Source: an uncultured Pelagibacteraceae bacterium (lineage in GTDB: Bacteria; Pseudomonadota; Alphaproteobacteria; Pelagibacterales; Pelagibacteraceae). From it: 60,718 nt of DNA. Below the pieces are notes generated by a model. The model was given only the letters and a program-made list of their open reading frames with translations, made no database searches and was not told the origin of the DNA. Position 1 is the first letter of the stretch, and each line of letters starts with the position of its first letter. Shown piece by piece: positions 41,331 to 49,081 of the stretch. The DNA lies in contig CACOKI010000007.1 of the NCBI GenBank assembly GCA_902627735.1, forward strand, positions 1 through 60,718, in the 5' to 3' direction. The position numbers and the translations under genes were made by a program.

Positions 41331-41407
41331 GGGCCTGTAGCTCAGTTGGTTAGAGCAGTACACTCATAATGTATTGGTCCCAGGTTCGAGTCCTGGCGGG
41401 CCCACCA
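41331..41407 (+). tRNA. tRNA with CAT anticodon, probably tRNA-Ile2 (lysidine) rather than Met
   Basis: A canonical 77-base cloverleaf with encoded CCA, a D-loop with GG and a TTCGAGT T-loop. The anticodon loop is CTCATAA. By anticodon alone it would be called Met. C4-G69 and C5-G68 pairs in the acceptor (GGGCCTG/CGGGCCC) and the TTGGTC after the anticodon stem resemble isoleucine-2 tRNAs modified by TilS more than alphaproteobacterial elongator Met tRNAs. The isotype is therefore inferred; the tRNA itself is certain. Confidence 0.93.
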
Positions 41408-41422
41408 ATTAATATAAAAAAT

Positions 41423-42013
41423 CTAGTTTTTTGAAAATTCTTCTAAAGTTTTAAATAGAATATTTATATCGCCACTATTAGAGTTTAAAATTGACGCAAA
41501 CTCCTCTTTTTGGGTTCGAGCTAAACTTAACCCTTCTATAATTAAATCTCTGATAAGAGGATTTTCGGGGTTTTTAGTATAAATTCTCCAGTCAATTTTT
41601 ACCTCAGGTCTTTGATCTGTGGCTTTTAACAAGCTGTTAACAATTGTATATTTTTCATTCAATTTTTCTTTCCCAAAGACATCTATTTCAGGATTGGTGT
41701 ATTCTGCTAATCTACTTGAAAAACTTTTCAAAAAATATTTTTCAAACAAAACTGCGTACTGTTTTTTTTGAGTATCATCTAAACTTTTTCTTGCTGAACC
41801 TAGTGTGTAGAAACCAATACCGCTAATATCTACAGTATCTTTTGCAATCTGTTTAAGTTCTTCAATTTTTTGCTCTTTAGAAATATCATTGGATAAAATT
41901 TTTGAAGCTCTATTCACTGTTGATTGAACAAAAACATCAGGCTCGGTTGAATTGACATTCAATAGACCTAGGAAATATATTAAAATAATCAAAACAAATT
42001 TATGTTTTTTCAT
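41423..42013 (-). CDS. mlaC: Phospholipid-transport periplasmic protein MlaC family
   Basis: A 196-residue exported protein of the Ttg2D/MlaC family, which shuttles phospholipids between the outer-membrane and inner-membrane Mla complexes. The signal peptide is FVLIILIYFLGLLNVNST. Family segments are GFYTLGSARKSLDDTQKKQYAVLFEKYFLKSF, VKIDWRIYT and LIIEGLSLARTQKEEFASIL. It follows mlaA after 20 bases on the same strand, supporting the assignment. Confidence 0.87.
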   Translation of the reverse strand: MKKHKFVLIILIYFLGLLNVNSTEPDVFVQSTVNRASKILSNDISKEQKIEELKQIAKDTVDISGIGFYTLGSARKSLDDTQKKQYAVLFEKYFLKSFSSRLAEYTNPEIDVFGKEKLNEKYTIVNSLLKATDQRPEVKIDWRIYTKNPENPLIRDLIIEGLSLARTQKEEFASILNSNSGDINILFKTLEEFSKN

Positions 42014-42033
42014 TTTTTTCGAATCTTTAATTA

Positions 42034-42825
42034 TTAATTTTCAATTTCTTCCCAGTCACTGTCATCCTGAGTGCTGATTATTTTTTTTGAATTTAAAATT
42101 TTTTGTTGTCTGTCTTGTAAATACAAACTTTTAACAGATGCGTAAAAATCGACAGAATTTTTTTTCAAATTTTCAATCGAGTTGTAATTCTTTGCTCTAA
42201 AATCTACACCACCAGTTACTTTTGAAGTGTAATAATCTTCATGACTTACGTATTGAGTATCATTTTTTACAGTAACGTTATACCAAGGATCTCCCCCTAA
42301 AAAGTTTAATGTTGTAGCAACTGTATCTCTAGCAGTACTTGGACCAAGAACCGGTAAAACAATATAACACCCAGGACCTACGCCATGTTTAGCTAACGAT
42401 TGTCCATAATCTTCTTTTTCATATTCTTCTAAACCAAGATATGTTGCAACATCAATTAAACCTAACAACCCAATGGTTGTATTAATTAAAAATCTACCTG
42501 TATTTACTCCAGCTTTTGAAAAATCACCTTGAAGAACATTATTTGGGATCGTTACTAAGCTTGACAAATTATCAAGAGAGTTGCTAACCCCTGTTCTTAC
42601 TGGAGAGGGTAATACTTTATAAACACTTGCGACAGGTTTAAATATAATTCCATCTAGAGCATTATTAAAAGCAAATGTAGCTCTATTTAGTTTTTCAAAA
42701 CAATCTTTGACTTCTGCAGGCTCATTTTTTTTCAACAAAAGCTCACCATCTGAAGCTGCACTGACATTTGTAGTTAGCGCAATAGTTGTAATTATAATTA
42801 TCGCAATTTTTCTTATCATAAGCAC
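42034..42825 (-). CDS. mlaA: MlaA/VacJ-family outer-membrane lipid-asymmetry protein
   Basis: A 263-residue VacJ-domain protein. Characteristic segments are CFEKLNRATFAFNNALDGIIFKP, NVLQGDFSKAGVNTGRFLINTTIGLLGLIDVA, EDYGQSLAKHGVGPGCYIVLPVLGPSTARD. It removes misplaced phospholipids from the outer leaflet of the outer membrane. The N-terminus has an ordinary cleavable signal (IAIIIITTIALTTNVSAAS) with no lipobox Cys, unlike the E. coli lipoprotein. An internal Met three codons in is an alternative start. It is cotranscribed with mlaC. Confidence 0.92.
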   Translation of the reverse strand: MLMIRKIAIIIITTIALTTNVSAASDGELLLKKNEPAEVKDCFEKLNRATFAFNNALDGIIFKPVASVYKVLPSPVRTGVSNSLDNLSSLVTIPNNVLQGDFSKAGVNTGRFLINTTIGLLGLIDVATYLGLEEYEKEDYGQSLAKHGVGPGCYIVLPVLGPSTARDTVATTLNFLGGDPWYNVTVKNDTQYVSHEDYYTSKVTGGVDFRAKNYNSIENLKKNSVDFYASVKSLYLQDRQQKILNSKKIISTQDDSDWEEIEN

Positions 42826-42871
42826 TCTTATATTATATTCAAATCTAATGTAAATTAACTATTTATTTAAA

Positions 42872-43615
42872 ATGCGATCAAAAATGGGCTTAAATTTGAC
42901 TAGAAATTATTCCTACAACTTTGGTCCAACTAAAAGAGCAAAAAAATTAATAAAGTTCATAATCCTTCATTACACGGGAATGAGAAAAGAAGCTGAAGCG
43001 ATTAAAAAACTGTGTGATTATAACTCAAAAGTAAGCTCACATTATTTTATTAAAAACAATGGCCAAATATTGAACTTGGTTCCAGATCTATATGAAGCTT
43101 GGCACGCAGGTAAATCTAAGTGGAAAAAATTTGATTCATTAAATAAGTATTCAATTGGTATTGAAATAAACAATCCAGGTCATGAGTTTGGTTATAATAC
43201 CTTTAATTCAAAACAGATTAATTCTTTAAAAAAGATATTAAGTTTTTTGATACAAAAATATAATATTAAGTTAGATAATGTTTTAGGTCATTCAGATATA
43301 GCGCCAGATCGAAAAAAAGATCCTGGAGAGAAATTTCCTTGGGAAAAATTAGCAAAAAAAAGTTTATGTAAATGGCATACTATGAATAAAAAAAAGATAA
43401 AAAAATTTAGAGGAATTACTGTTTCAGATAAGGAAAAAAAAAATTTTTTGAATAATTTATCTAAAATAGGTTATAATATCAAAATAACCAAAATTTTTGA
43501 TAAAAACATTAGGTCTATAATAACTGCATATCAAAGACGTTATAGACAAGAATTAATTAATGGAAAGATAGACAAAGAATGTCTTATAATAAGTAAAAAT
43601 CTTATAAAATCTTAA
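42872..43615 (+). CDS. N-acetylmuramoyl-L-alanine amidase (AmpD/amidase_2 type)
   Basis: A 247-residue zinc amidase cleaving between MurNAc and L-Ala. The zinc and active-site residues are in IILHYTGM, the LGHSDIAPDRKKDPGEKFPW segment with its His and Asp, and EAWHAGKSKW. A C-terminal peptidoglycan-binding-like region (LSKIGYNIKITKIFDKNIRSIITAYQRRYR) follows. No signal peptide is evident, so a cytoplasmic recycling role like AmpD is likely. An internal Met at residue 5 is another possible start. Confidence 0.88.
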   Translation: MRSKMGLNLTRNYSYNFGPTKRAKKLIKFIILHYTGMRKEAEAIKKLCDYNSKVSSHYFIKNNGQILNLVPDLYEAWHAGKSKWKKFDSLNKYSIGIEINNPGHEFGYNTFNSKQINSLKKILSFLIQKYNIKLDNVLGHSDIAPDRKKDPGEKFPWEKLAKKSLCKWHTMNKKKIKKFRGITVSDKEKKNFLNNLSKIGYNIKITKIFDKNIRSIITAYQRRYRQELINGKIDKECLIISKNLIKS

Positions 43616-43656
43616 ATTTATTCCTTGAAATTTCATAATTAAATTATAAGTTGTTT

Positions 43657-44016
43657 TTGCCAGATAAATGACTTGTCACTTTAAATTTTTTATTTAAAGA
43701 GGAAAGTCCGGGCTCTACAAGGATACAGTGCCAGGTAATTCCTGGCGGGGGCGACCCCAGGGATAGTGCCACAGAAAATAAACCGCCATAACATGGCAAG
43801 GGTGAAAAGGTGTGGTAAGAGCACACCGGTTCTATTGGTAACAATGAACGCTGGAAAACCCCACTGAGAGCAAGACTAAGTAGAGATGACATTGTGAAAA
43901 CTAAAAGCCATCCTTGGCTAGTCATCAGGGTTAGTTGCTTGAGCTTAAGAGTGATCTTAAGCCTAGACAAATGATAAGTTTAAATGACAGAACCCGGCTT
44001 ATAGTTTATCTGGCAA
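43657..44016 (+). ncRNA. rnpB: RNase P RNA (bacterial type A)
   Basis: The catalytic RNA that trims tRNA 5' leaders. P1 is a perfect 12-bp helix, TTGCCAGATAAA (43657-43668) with TTTATCTGGCAA (44005-44016). The conserved cores are GAGGAAAGTCCGGGCT near the 5' end, a central CACAGAAAATAAACCGCC, AGGGTGAAAAGGTG and GGTAAGAGCACACCGG, and the 3' ACAGAACCCGGCTTATAG. The length is about 360 nt. Ends are set from P1 and may be a few bases longer. No strong U-tract terminator is visible downstream. Confidence 0.95.
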
Positions 44017-44121
44017 AATTAGAACCTTCCTTAAGTTTTTAATACTAATGTTCTCGTTTTGATTCACTTTCCATAAATTATTAAATAAAAAACCTTTGTA
44101 TTAAACCTAAAATTGTATGTA

Positions 44122-44150
44122 TTGACTCTGTGATAAAAAACCCATATTGT
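44122..44150 (+). promoter_or_regulatory. Predicted promoter of the mraZ-ftsZ division/cell-wall cluster
   Basis: -35 TTGACT (44122-44127), a 17-base spacer and -10 TATTGT (44145-44150). The predicted start is near 44157, giving a leader of about 37 bases that includes a purine-rich ribosome site (AAAGGA) before the mraZ ATG at 44194. The -10 lies inside the first MraZ repeat, and a GANTC site (GACTC, 44124-44128) overlaps the -35. Another GANTC is upstream at 44061. This is the only obvious promoter before the 16-kb gene run. Confidence 0.5.
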
Positions 44151-44165
44151 CCCATATATTCCCAT
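44141..44165. promoter_or_regulatory. MraZ box (three CCCAT repeats at 10-bp spacing)
   Basis: CCCAT occurs at 44141, 44151 and 44161, so on the other strand ATGGG recurs three times with five-base spacers. This is the known form of MraZ operators (TGGGN-N5 repeats, as described for E. coli). It overlaps the -10 and start region of the predicted promoter, so MraZ bound here would repress its own operon. The exact 10-bp period puts all three on one face of the helix. Confidence 0.75.
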
Positions 44166-44193
44166 ATAGAGGAATTAAAGGAATTTATGGTTT

Positions 44194-44649
44194 ATGTTTT
44201 TATCGACGTACCAAAACAAATTAGACAAAAAGGGAAGGGTGTCAGTGCCTGCAAGCTTTAGATCTTATTTATCTAATTTGGGTTATAATGGAGTAATTTG
44301 TTATCCATCATTTAATAATCAATCTATAGAGGCGTGGCCACAAGATCGAATAGAAAAAATTTCTAATGCAATAGAATCTTTAAATCCTTTTGAGGAAAAG
44401 AGAGATTTTTTTGCAACATCAGTTTTATCGGAAAGTATCAATTTACAATTTGATAGTGAGGGAAGAATTTCACTAACATCAAAATTATTAAAACATGCAA
44501 AGATAAAAAGTAGCATGATTTTTGTTGGTCAAGGAAAAACATTTCAAATATGGGAACCAACAATTTTTGAAAAATTTAGGACAAATGCCAGAAAAAAAGC
44601 AAATTTAAATCGAGCAAGTCTTAAATGGGAGCATCAACTTAATAAATAA
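44194..44649 (+). CDS. mraZ: Transcriptional regulator MraZ
   Basis: A 151-residue AbrB-fold regulator that binds the operator of the division and cell-wall cluster. Two MraZ repeats are visible: [18 protein letters not shown] near the N-terminus and [20 protein letters not shown] in the second half, each with the DxxGR-(V/I) motif. [11 protein letters not shown] is the usual tail of the second domain. Its operator sits just upstream, implying autorepression. It is followed after 14 bases by ftsZ rather than rsmH. Confidence 0.95.
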   Translation: MFLSTYQNKLDKKGRVSVPASFRSYLSNLGYNGVICYPSFNNQSIEAWPQDRIEKISNAIESLNPFEEKRDFFATSVLSESINLQFDSEGRISLTSKLLKHAKIKSSMIFVGQGKTFQIWEPTIFEKFRTNARKKANLNRASLKWEHQLNK

Positions 44650-44663
44650 CGGGGGATAGAAAA

Positions 44664-46100
44664 ATGACGATAAACTTTAAAGTACCAGAAATAAAAGAAT
44701 TAAAACCTAGAATATTAGTCCTAGGAGTTGGGGGAGCTGGAGGTAATGCAATAAATGAAATGATCGATGCAGGTGTAGAGGGTGTTGAATTTGTTGCCGT
44801 AAATACTGATGCTCAAGATTTAAAAACAAGTAAATCTAAAACAAGGATTCAACTTGGTTTAAATCTTACTAAAGGGTTAGGTGCTGGAGCAAAACATGAG
44901 ATAGGCTTAGCAGCAGCAAATGAGTCCCTAAATGATATTGTTGATATTCTTAAAGGTGCCAATATGGTTTTTATTACAGCTGGAATGGGTGGAGGAACTG
45001 GTACTGGTGCTGCACATGTAATAGCACGAGCTGCAAAAGAATTGAATATTCTAACGGTAGGAGTAGTAACACTTCCATTTTTATATGAAGCCCCATCAAG
45101 AATGCGAAGAGCGCATGAAGGTCTTGAGGAATTAAGAAAACATGTAGATACTATCATAGTAATTCCTAATCAAAATTTATTCAAAATTGCGAATGAACAA
45201 ACTACTTATAAAGAGTCTTTTCAACTATCGAACAGTATCTTAAGACATGGAGTTCAGAGTGTAACAGATTTGATGGTAAAAGATGGTCTCGTTAATTTAG
45301 ATTTTGCTGATGTTGAAACTGTTATGAGCTCAATGGGAAAAGCAATGATGGGAACCGGAGAAGCAGAAGGAGAAGGTAGAGCAGCCAAAGCTACAGAATT
45401 AGCTTTAAACAATCCACTTATTGATGATTATTCTCTAAAAGGTGCAAAAGGTTTATTGATAAATATTACTGGTGGTGAAGACCTGAAACTTTTTGAGGTA
45501 GATGAAATCGTAAATAAAATTAGATCTGAAGTGGATGTAGAAGCTGAAATTATAAATGGATCAATTATTGACCCATCTTTAGATGGTAAAATTCGTGTTT
45601 CGATAGTTGCTACTGCCTTGGATGGTCAACAGCCGGAAAGTAAATCAGTAATTAATATGGTACACAGAATTCAAAACCGTAATCCTGGATATTCTGATTT
45701 TACTACAAATAATGGAACTCCTGCATTTAATTTTTCTAATGCAAGTACAAATCCAATTTCACATGGTGCTAATGCTTTAAAACTTGATAATGAAGTGGTG
45801 ACTGAGAATATTAATAGCGATTCTGTTGATGAGATAAACAATCAATATCATGAAGAATTGCTGAAGAATCAAGAAGTTGAAAATGAAATGTCATTTTCTC
45901 ATGAAATTGAATCATCTTTAGAAAATAAAAATGAGCCATCGAATGATTTAAAAGAATTTGGTGTGGATACTAGAGAACCAGATTTATTCAATTCTGATGA
46001 TCCTAATCCAAGTTCAAATAATCTGCTCGAAACCTCAGAAGAAGATAACGAGGAAGATGATCTTGAGATTCCCGCATTTTTAAGAAGACAAAAAAATTAA
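44664..46100 (+). CDS. ftsZ: Cell division protein FtsZ
   Basis: The tubulin-like GTPase that forms the Z ring. It has [14 protein letters not shown], the tubulin signature [16 protein letters not shown], and the T7 catalytic loop [11 protein letters not shown] long acidic linker ends in the conserved C-terminal peptide [10 protein letters not shown] that binds FtsA/ZipA-type anchors. At 478 residues it is normal for alphaproteobacteria. A strong ribosome site GGGGGA (44651-44656) precedes the ATG. Its place between mraZ and rsmH is unusual; normally it follows ftsA. Confidence 0.97.
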   Translation: MTINFKVPEIKELKPRILVLGVGGAGGNAINEMIDAGVEGVEFVAVNTDAQDLKTSKSKTRIQLGLNLTKGLGAGAKHEIGLAAANESLNDIVDILKGANMVFITAGMGGGTGTGAAHVIARAAKELNILTVGVVTLPFLYEAPSRMRRAHEGLEELRKHVDTIIVIPNQNLFKIANEQTTYKESFQLSNSILRHGVQSVTDLMVKDGLVNLDFADVETVMSSMGKAMMGTGEAEGEGRAAKATELALNNPLIDDYSLKGAKGLLINITGGEDLKLFEVDEIVNKIRSEVDVEAEIINGSIIDPSLDGKIRVSIVATALDGQQPESKSVINMVHRIQNRNPGYSDFTTNNGTPAFNFSNASTNPISHGANALKLDNEVVTENINSDSVDEINNQYHEELLKNQEVENEMSFSHEIESSLENKNEPSNDLKEFGVDTREPDLFNSDDPNPSSNNLLETSEEDNEEDDLEIPAFLRRQKN

Positions 46101-46118
46101 TGGTCTTCGAAAAAATAA

Positions 46119-47129
46119 ATGGAAGCCACCATGGTATCGGATGCTCCAAAACATTATCCGGTATTGCTAAATGAATTAATTAGCATTATTACCCCTCAAC
46201 ATGGTGGCACATTTATTGATTGCACATTTGGTCAAGGCGGATATTCAACTAAGATTTTAAGTTATAAAAATACTCAAGTAATTGCTCTCGATAGGGATAT
46301 TGAAAGTAAAATAAAAGCTGATGAACTTTTTGATAAATTCAATGAAAGATTTGTTTTTAAAAATAAAAAGTTTAGTCAATTAGATGACCTTAAGCTCAAA
46401 AATGAAAATGTTAGATCTATAATTTTTGATTTAGGCTATTCATACACTCAAATCAAAGATTCAAAAAAGGGCCTGTCATTTGACTCATCTGGCAATCTAA
46501 ATATGAAAATGGGTTTAAATGATTTCTCAGCTAACGAGGTAATAAATAAATTAGATGCTATTGAGTTAGAAAAAATTTTTAAATTCTTTGGAGAAGAAAA
46601 AGAGGCAAAAAAAATTGTAGTAAATATTGTTAAAGAGATAAAAAAAAAAAATATTAATACAAAAAAATTAGTTGAAATAATTAAAAAAACAAAAAAGAAA
46701 AAAAATTTTAAAATTCATAGTGCTACAAAAATTTTTCAAGCTTTAAGAATTTTTGTGAATAAAGAAATAAGCGAATTAATAAAAGGATTGATAGCAGCTT
46801 CAAAAATATTAAAAAAAGATGGTGTGTTAGCAGTTGTTACGTTTCATTCACTTGAAGATAAAATTGTTAAATATTTTTTCAGAAGTTTGTCAGAAAAAAA
46901 AAGTATTTCTCGTTACGTGCCTAAATTAGATGACCCGGATACAATATTCAAATTGATACAAAAAAAACCCATTACACCTTCCGCAAAAGAATTAAAAGAA
47001 AATTTTCCTTCAAGATCTGCTAAATTAAGATACGTCATAAAAAGGAATGATGTATATAAATTTGAAACAGATATTTTGAATAAATTTAATCACTTAATTG
47101 AAATTGAGAATTTTGGAAATAAATTATGA
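46119..47129 (+). CDS. rsmH: 16S rRNA (cytosine-1402-N4)-methyltransferase
   Basis: Methylates C1402 in the ribosomal P site. The opening [14 protein letters not shown], the SAM loop [37 protein letters not shown] and [16 protein letters not shown] are all RsmH/MraW signatures. At 336 residues it is standard. The start could be ATG 46119 or the in-frame ATG 46131. A 12-A run (46640-46651) lies in the gene. It overlaps ftsL by 4 bases. Confidence 0.95.
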   Translation: MEATMVSDAPKHYPVLLNELISIITPQHGGTFIDCTFGQGGYSTKILSYKNTQVIALDRDIESKIKADELFDKFNERFVFKNKKFSQLDDLKLKNENVRSIIFDLGYSYTQIKDSKKGLSFDSSGNLNMKMGLNDFSANEVINKLDAIELEKIFKFFGEEKEAKKIVVNIVKEIKKKNINTKKLVEIIKKTKKKKNFKIHSATKIFQALRIFVNKEISELIKGLIAASKILKKDGVLAVVTFHSLEDKIVKYFFRSLSEKKSISRYVPKLDDPDTIFKLIQKKPITPSAKELKENFPSRSAKLRYVIKRNDVYKFETDILNKFNHLIEIENFGNKL

Positions 47130-47395
47130 AAAAAATTGTAGTTATTACATTAATGTTTTCTCTAATTCTAATTACTACTATTGTAAAAAATTCTACCAAA
47201 AAATTTGAAGATGAAACATTTTTAATTAAGGAAAATATAAGAAGTTTAATAAAAGATTATGAAAAATCAAAATTAGAATTTGATTATTTAAGTTCAGCTG
47301 AAAAGCTAATCGAATATCAACAATTATATTTTGAGAATAAATTAGTTCAAAAAAAAATAACGGAAATTAGTAGTTTTGAATTAAATCATGAATAA
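47126..47395 (+). CDS. ftsL: FtsL-like division protein
   Basis: An 89-residue single-pass protein: one N-terminal membrane helix ([17 protein letters not shown]), then a coiled-coil-like region ([28 protein letters not shown]) and a short tail. Sequence identity is low, as usual for FtsL. The assignment rests on size, topology and position between rsmH and ftsI, where ftsL always lies. FtsL joins FtsB and FtsQ to activate FtsWI. It overlaps both neighbours (4 and 8 bases). Confidence 0.8.
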   Translation: MKKIVVITLMFSLILITTIVKNSTKKFEDETFLIKENIRSLIKDYEKSKLEFDYLSSAEKLIEYQQLYFENKLVQKKITEISSFELNHE

Positions 47396-49079
47396 TGAAA
47401 ATAGAATTGTTTTAGAAGAGCAAAAAAATGATTATATCTTTAGTAAAAGTAAATCAAATTTAAATATCAATTTTAATCGAATAGCTTTTATTTTTTTTGT
47501 TTTTTTTATTATATCTGTAATTTTTTCAATACACCTTATTCATCTAGGTTCTAGAAATTTAAAAAATACTATCAAAATTGATCCCGTTGAATCAAATAAG
47601 GAATTTTATAGGGCTGATATTGTTGACAGAAACAATGAATACTTGAGTAAAACAATTAGTTCAATAGACATAGGCATAAGTCCGTCACAAATTATTGATG
47701 AGAAAAAGTTAATTATAAATCTAAAGTATATATTTCCAGATAAAGATTATTCTGAAATAAAAAAAAAAATTAATAACGGAAAATTTTTTTATTTTGAAAA
47801 AAAAGTATCAGATGAAAATTATGAAAAATTAATGAGACTTGGAGACAAGTCTATAGAACCTAGGGCAAACATTATTAGATTATATCCACAAAAGAATCTA
47901 TTCAGTCATATAATTGGTCAAATTGATAGCGACAATAATGGAATATCAGGTTTAGAAAAATCCTTAGATAATGATTTAAAGAAATTTTCCAATCCTATTA
48001 GATTAAGTGTAGATTCGAATATTCAATATCTCATTAGAAAAGAATTAATTGAATTTAATAAAATTTTTCAGACTAAAGGCAGCGCTTCGCTTTTAATGAA
48101 TATTCATAGTGGAGAAATACTATCCTTTGTTTCATTGCCAGATTTTGATTTGAATGAGAGAAAACAAATTAAAGATAAAAATTACATTAATCGAGTAAGC
48201 AAAGGATCCTATGAATTGGGATCTGTATTTAAACCTTTTACTTTTGCGGCTGCATTAGATATGAAATTAATTGAGCCATCAACAGAATTTTTGGATTTAC
48301 CAAAATCGATCAAATGTTCAGGATTTCCAATCAGAGAATATGATAAAGAAATTCCAAGCAGTTTAACTGCGGAAGAAATATTAGTAAGATCTGGAAATAT
48401 TGGATCAGTTAAGATAGCTCAAAAAATAGGTGAAGAAAAATTTAAAAATTTTTTAGAAAAAATTGGTGTTATTGGAAATTTTAATTTTGATCTAGAGGAA
48501 GTAGCTGTTTATAAAAATTTTTCTATGGGCAAATGCAAATTAGCTACAGCTGCATTTGGACATGGGATAACTACAACTTTGTTACAACTAGCTAAAGGTT
48601 ATGCAGTTATATCTAATGGTGGATATGACGTTGAACCAAAATTAGTAATTAGAAATTCTGATAAGTTAATGAGTGAAAAAAAATCAATTTTAAAGAAAGA
48701 TGTTTCAGAGAAATTAGTAAAAATTTTAAGAAAAATCGTTACTGATAGTGAGGGTACTGCAGGGTTAGCAAATGTTGAAGGATATGAAATTGCTGGTAAA
48801 ACAGGAACCGCTGAACAAGTAATTGATGGTGAGTATTCAAAAAATAAAATAAATACTTTTGCATCAGTTTTTCCGTCATCAAAACCTGAGTTTGTTTTTA
48901 TTGTTATGCTCGACTCACCAAAAGGCTCTCCAACTTATGTTTATAACTATAGAAATAAAAAAGGGAGTTTTACTGGAACACCTTTTAACACTGCAGGATG
49001 GACTTCTGTTGAAGTTGCAGGTCAAATTATAGAAAAAATTGGGCCTATTTTAGCCACAAAGTATCTTCAAATTTATTAA
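47388..49079 (+). CDS. ftsI: Septal peptidoglycan transpeptidase FtsI (PBP3)
   Basis: A class B penicillin-binding protein of 563 residues. An N-terminal membrane anchor (IAFIFFVFFIISVIFSIHLI) is followed by a pedestal domain (FYRADIVDRNNEYLSKTI) and the transpeptidase. The acyl-serine motif is GSVFK in YELGSVFKPFTF, the second motif SGN is in LVRSGNIGS, and KTGT is in EIAGKTGTAEQ. It crosslinks septal wall with FtsW. The stop is two bases before murEF. Confidence 0.96.
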   Translation: MNNENRIVLEEQKNDYIFSKSKSNLNINFNRIAFIFFVFFIISVIFSIHLIHLGSRNLKNTIKIDPVESNKEFYRADIVDRNNEYLSKTISSIDIGISPSQIIDEKKLIINLKYIFPDKDYSEIKKKINNGKFFYFEKKVSDENYEKLMRLGDKSIEPRANIIRLYPQKNLFSHIIGQIDSDNNGISGLEKSLDNDLKKFSNPIRLSVDSNIQYLIRKELIEFNKIFQTKGSASLLMNIHSGEILSFVSLPDFDLNERKQIKDKNYINRVSKGSYELGSVFKPFTFAAALDMKLIEPSTEFLDLPKSIKCSGFPIREYDKEIPSSLTAEEILVRSGNIGSVKIAQKIGEEKFKNFLEKIGVIGNFNFDLEEVAVYKNFSMGKCKLATAAFGHGITTTLLQLAKGYAVISNGGYDVEPKLVIRNSDKLMSEKKSILKKDVSEKLVKILRKIVTDSEGTAGLANVEGYEIAGKTGTAEQVIDGEYSKNKINTFASVFPSSKPEFVFIVMLDSPKGSPTYVYNYRNKKGSFTGTPFNTAGWTSVEVAGQIIEKIGPILATKYLQIY

Positions 49080-49081
49080 TA

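Noticed and set aside
41416..41432. A6-TCTAG-T6 symmetrical sequence at the mlaC 3' end, a possible bidirectional terminator
   Set aside because: The stem has only A-T pairs, and such runs are common by chance in this composition.
43644..43970. A 108-codon reading frame on the minus strand
   Set aside because: It lies entirely inside the RNase P RNA gene, whose conserved motifs and P1 helix are clear on the plus strand. Its protein sequence is that of structured RNA read backwards.
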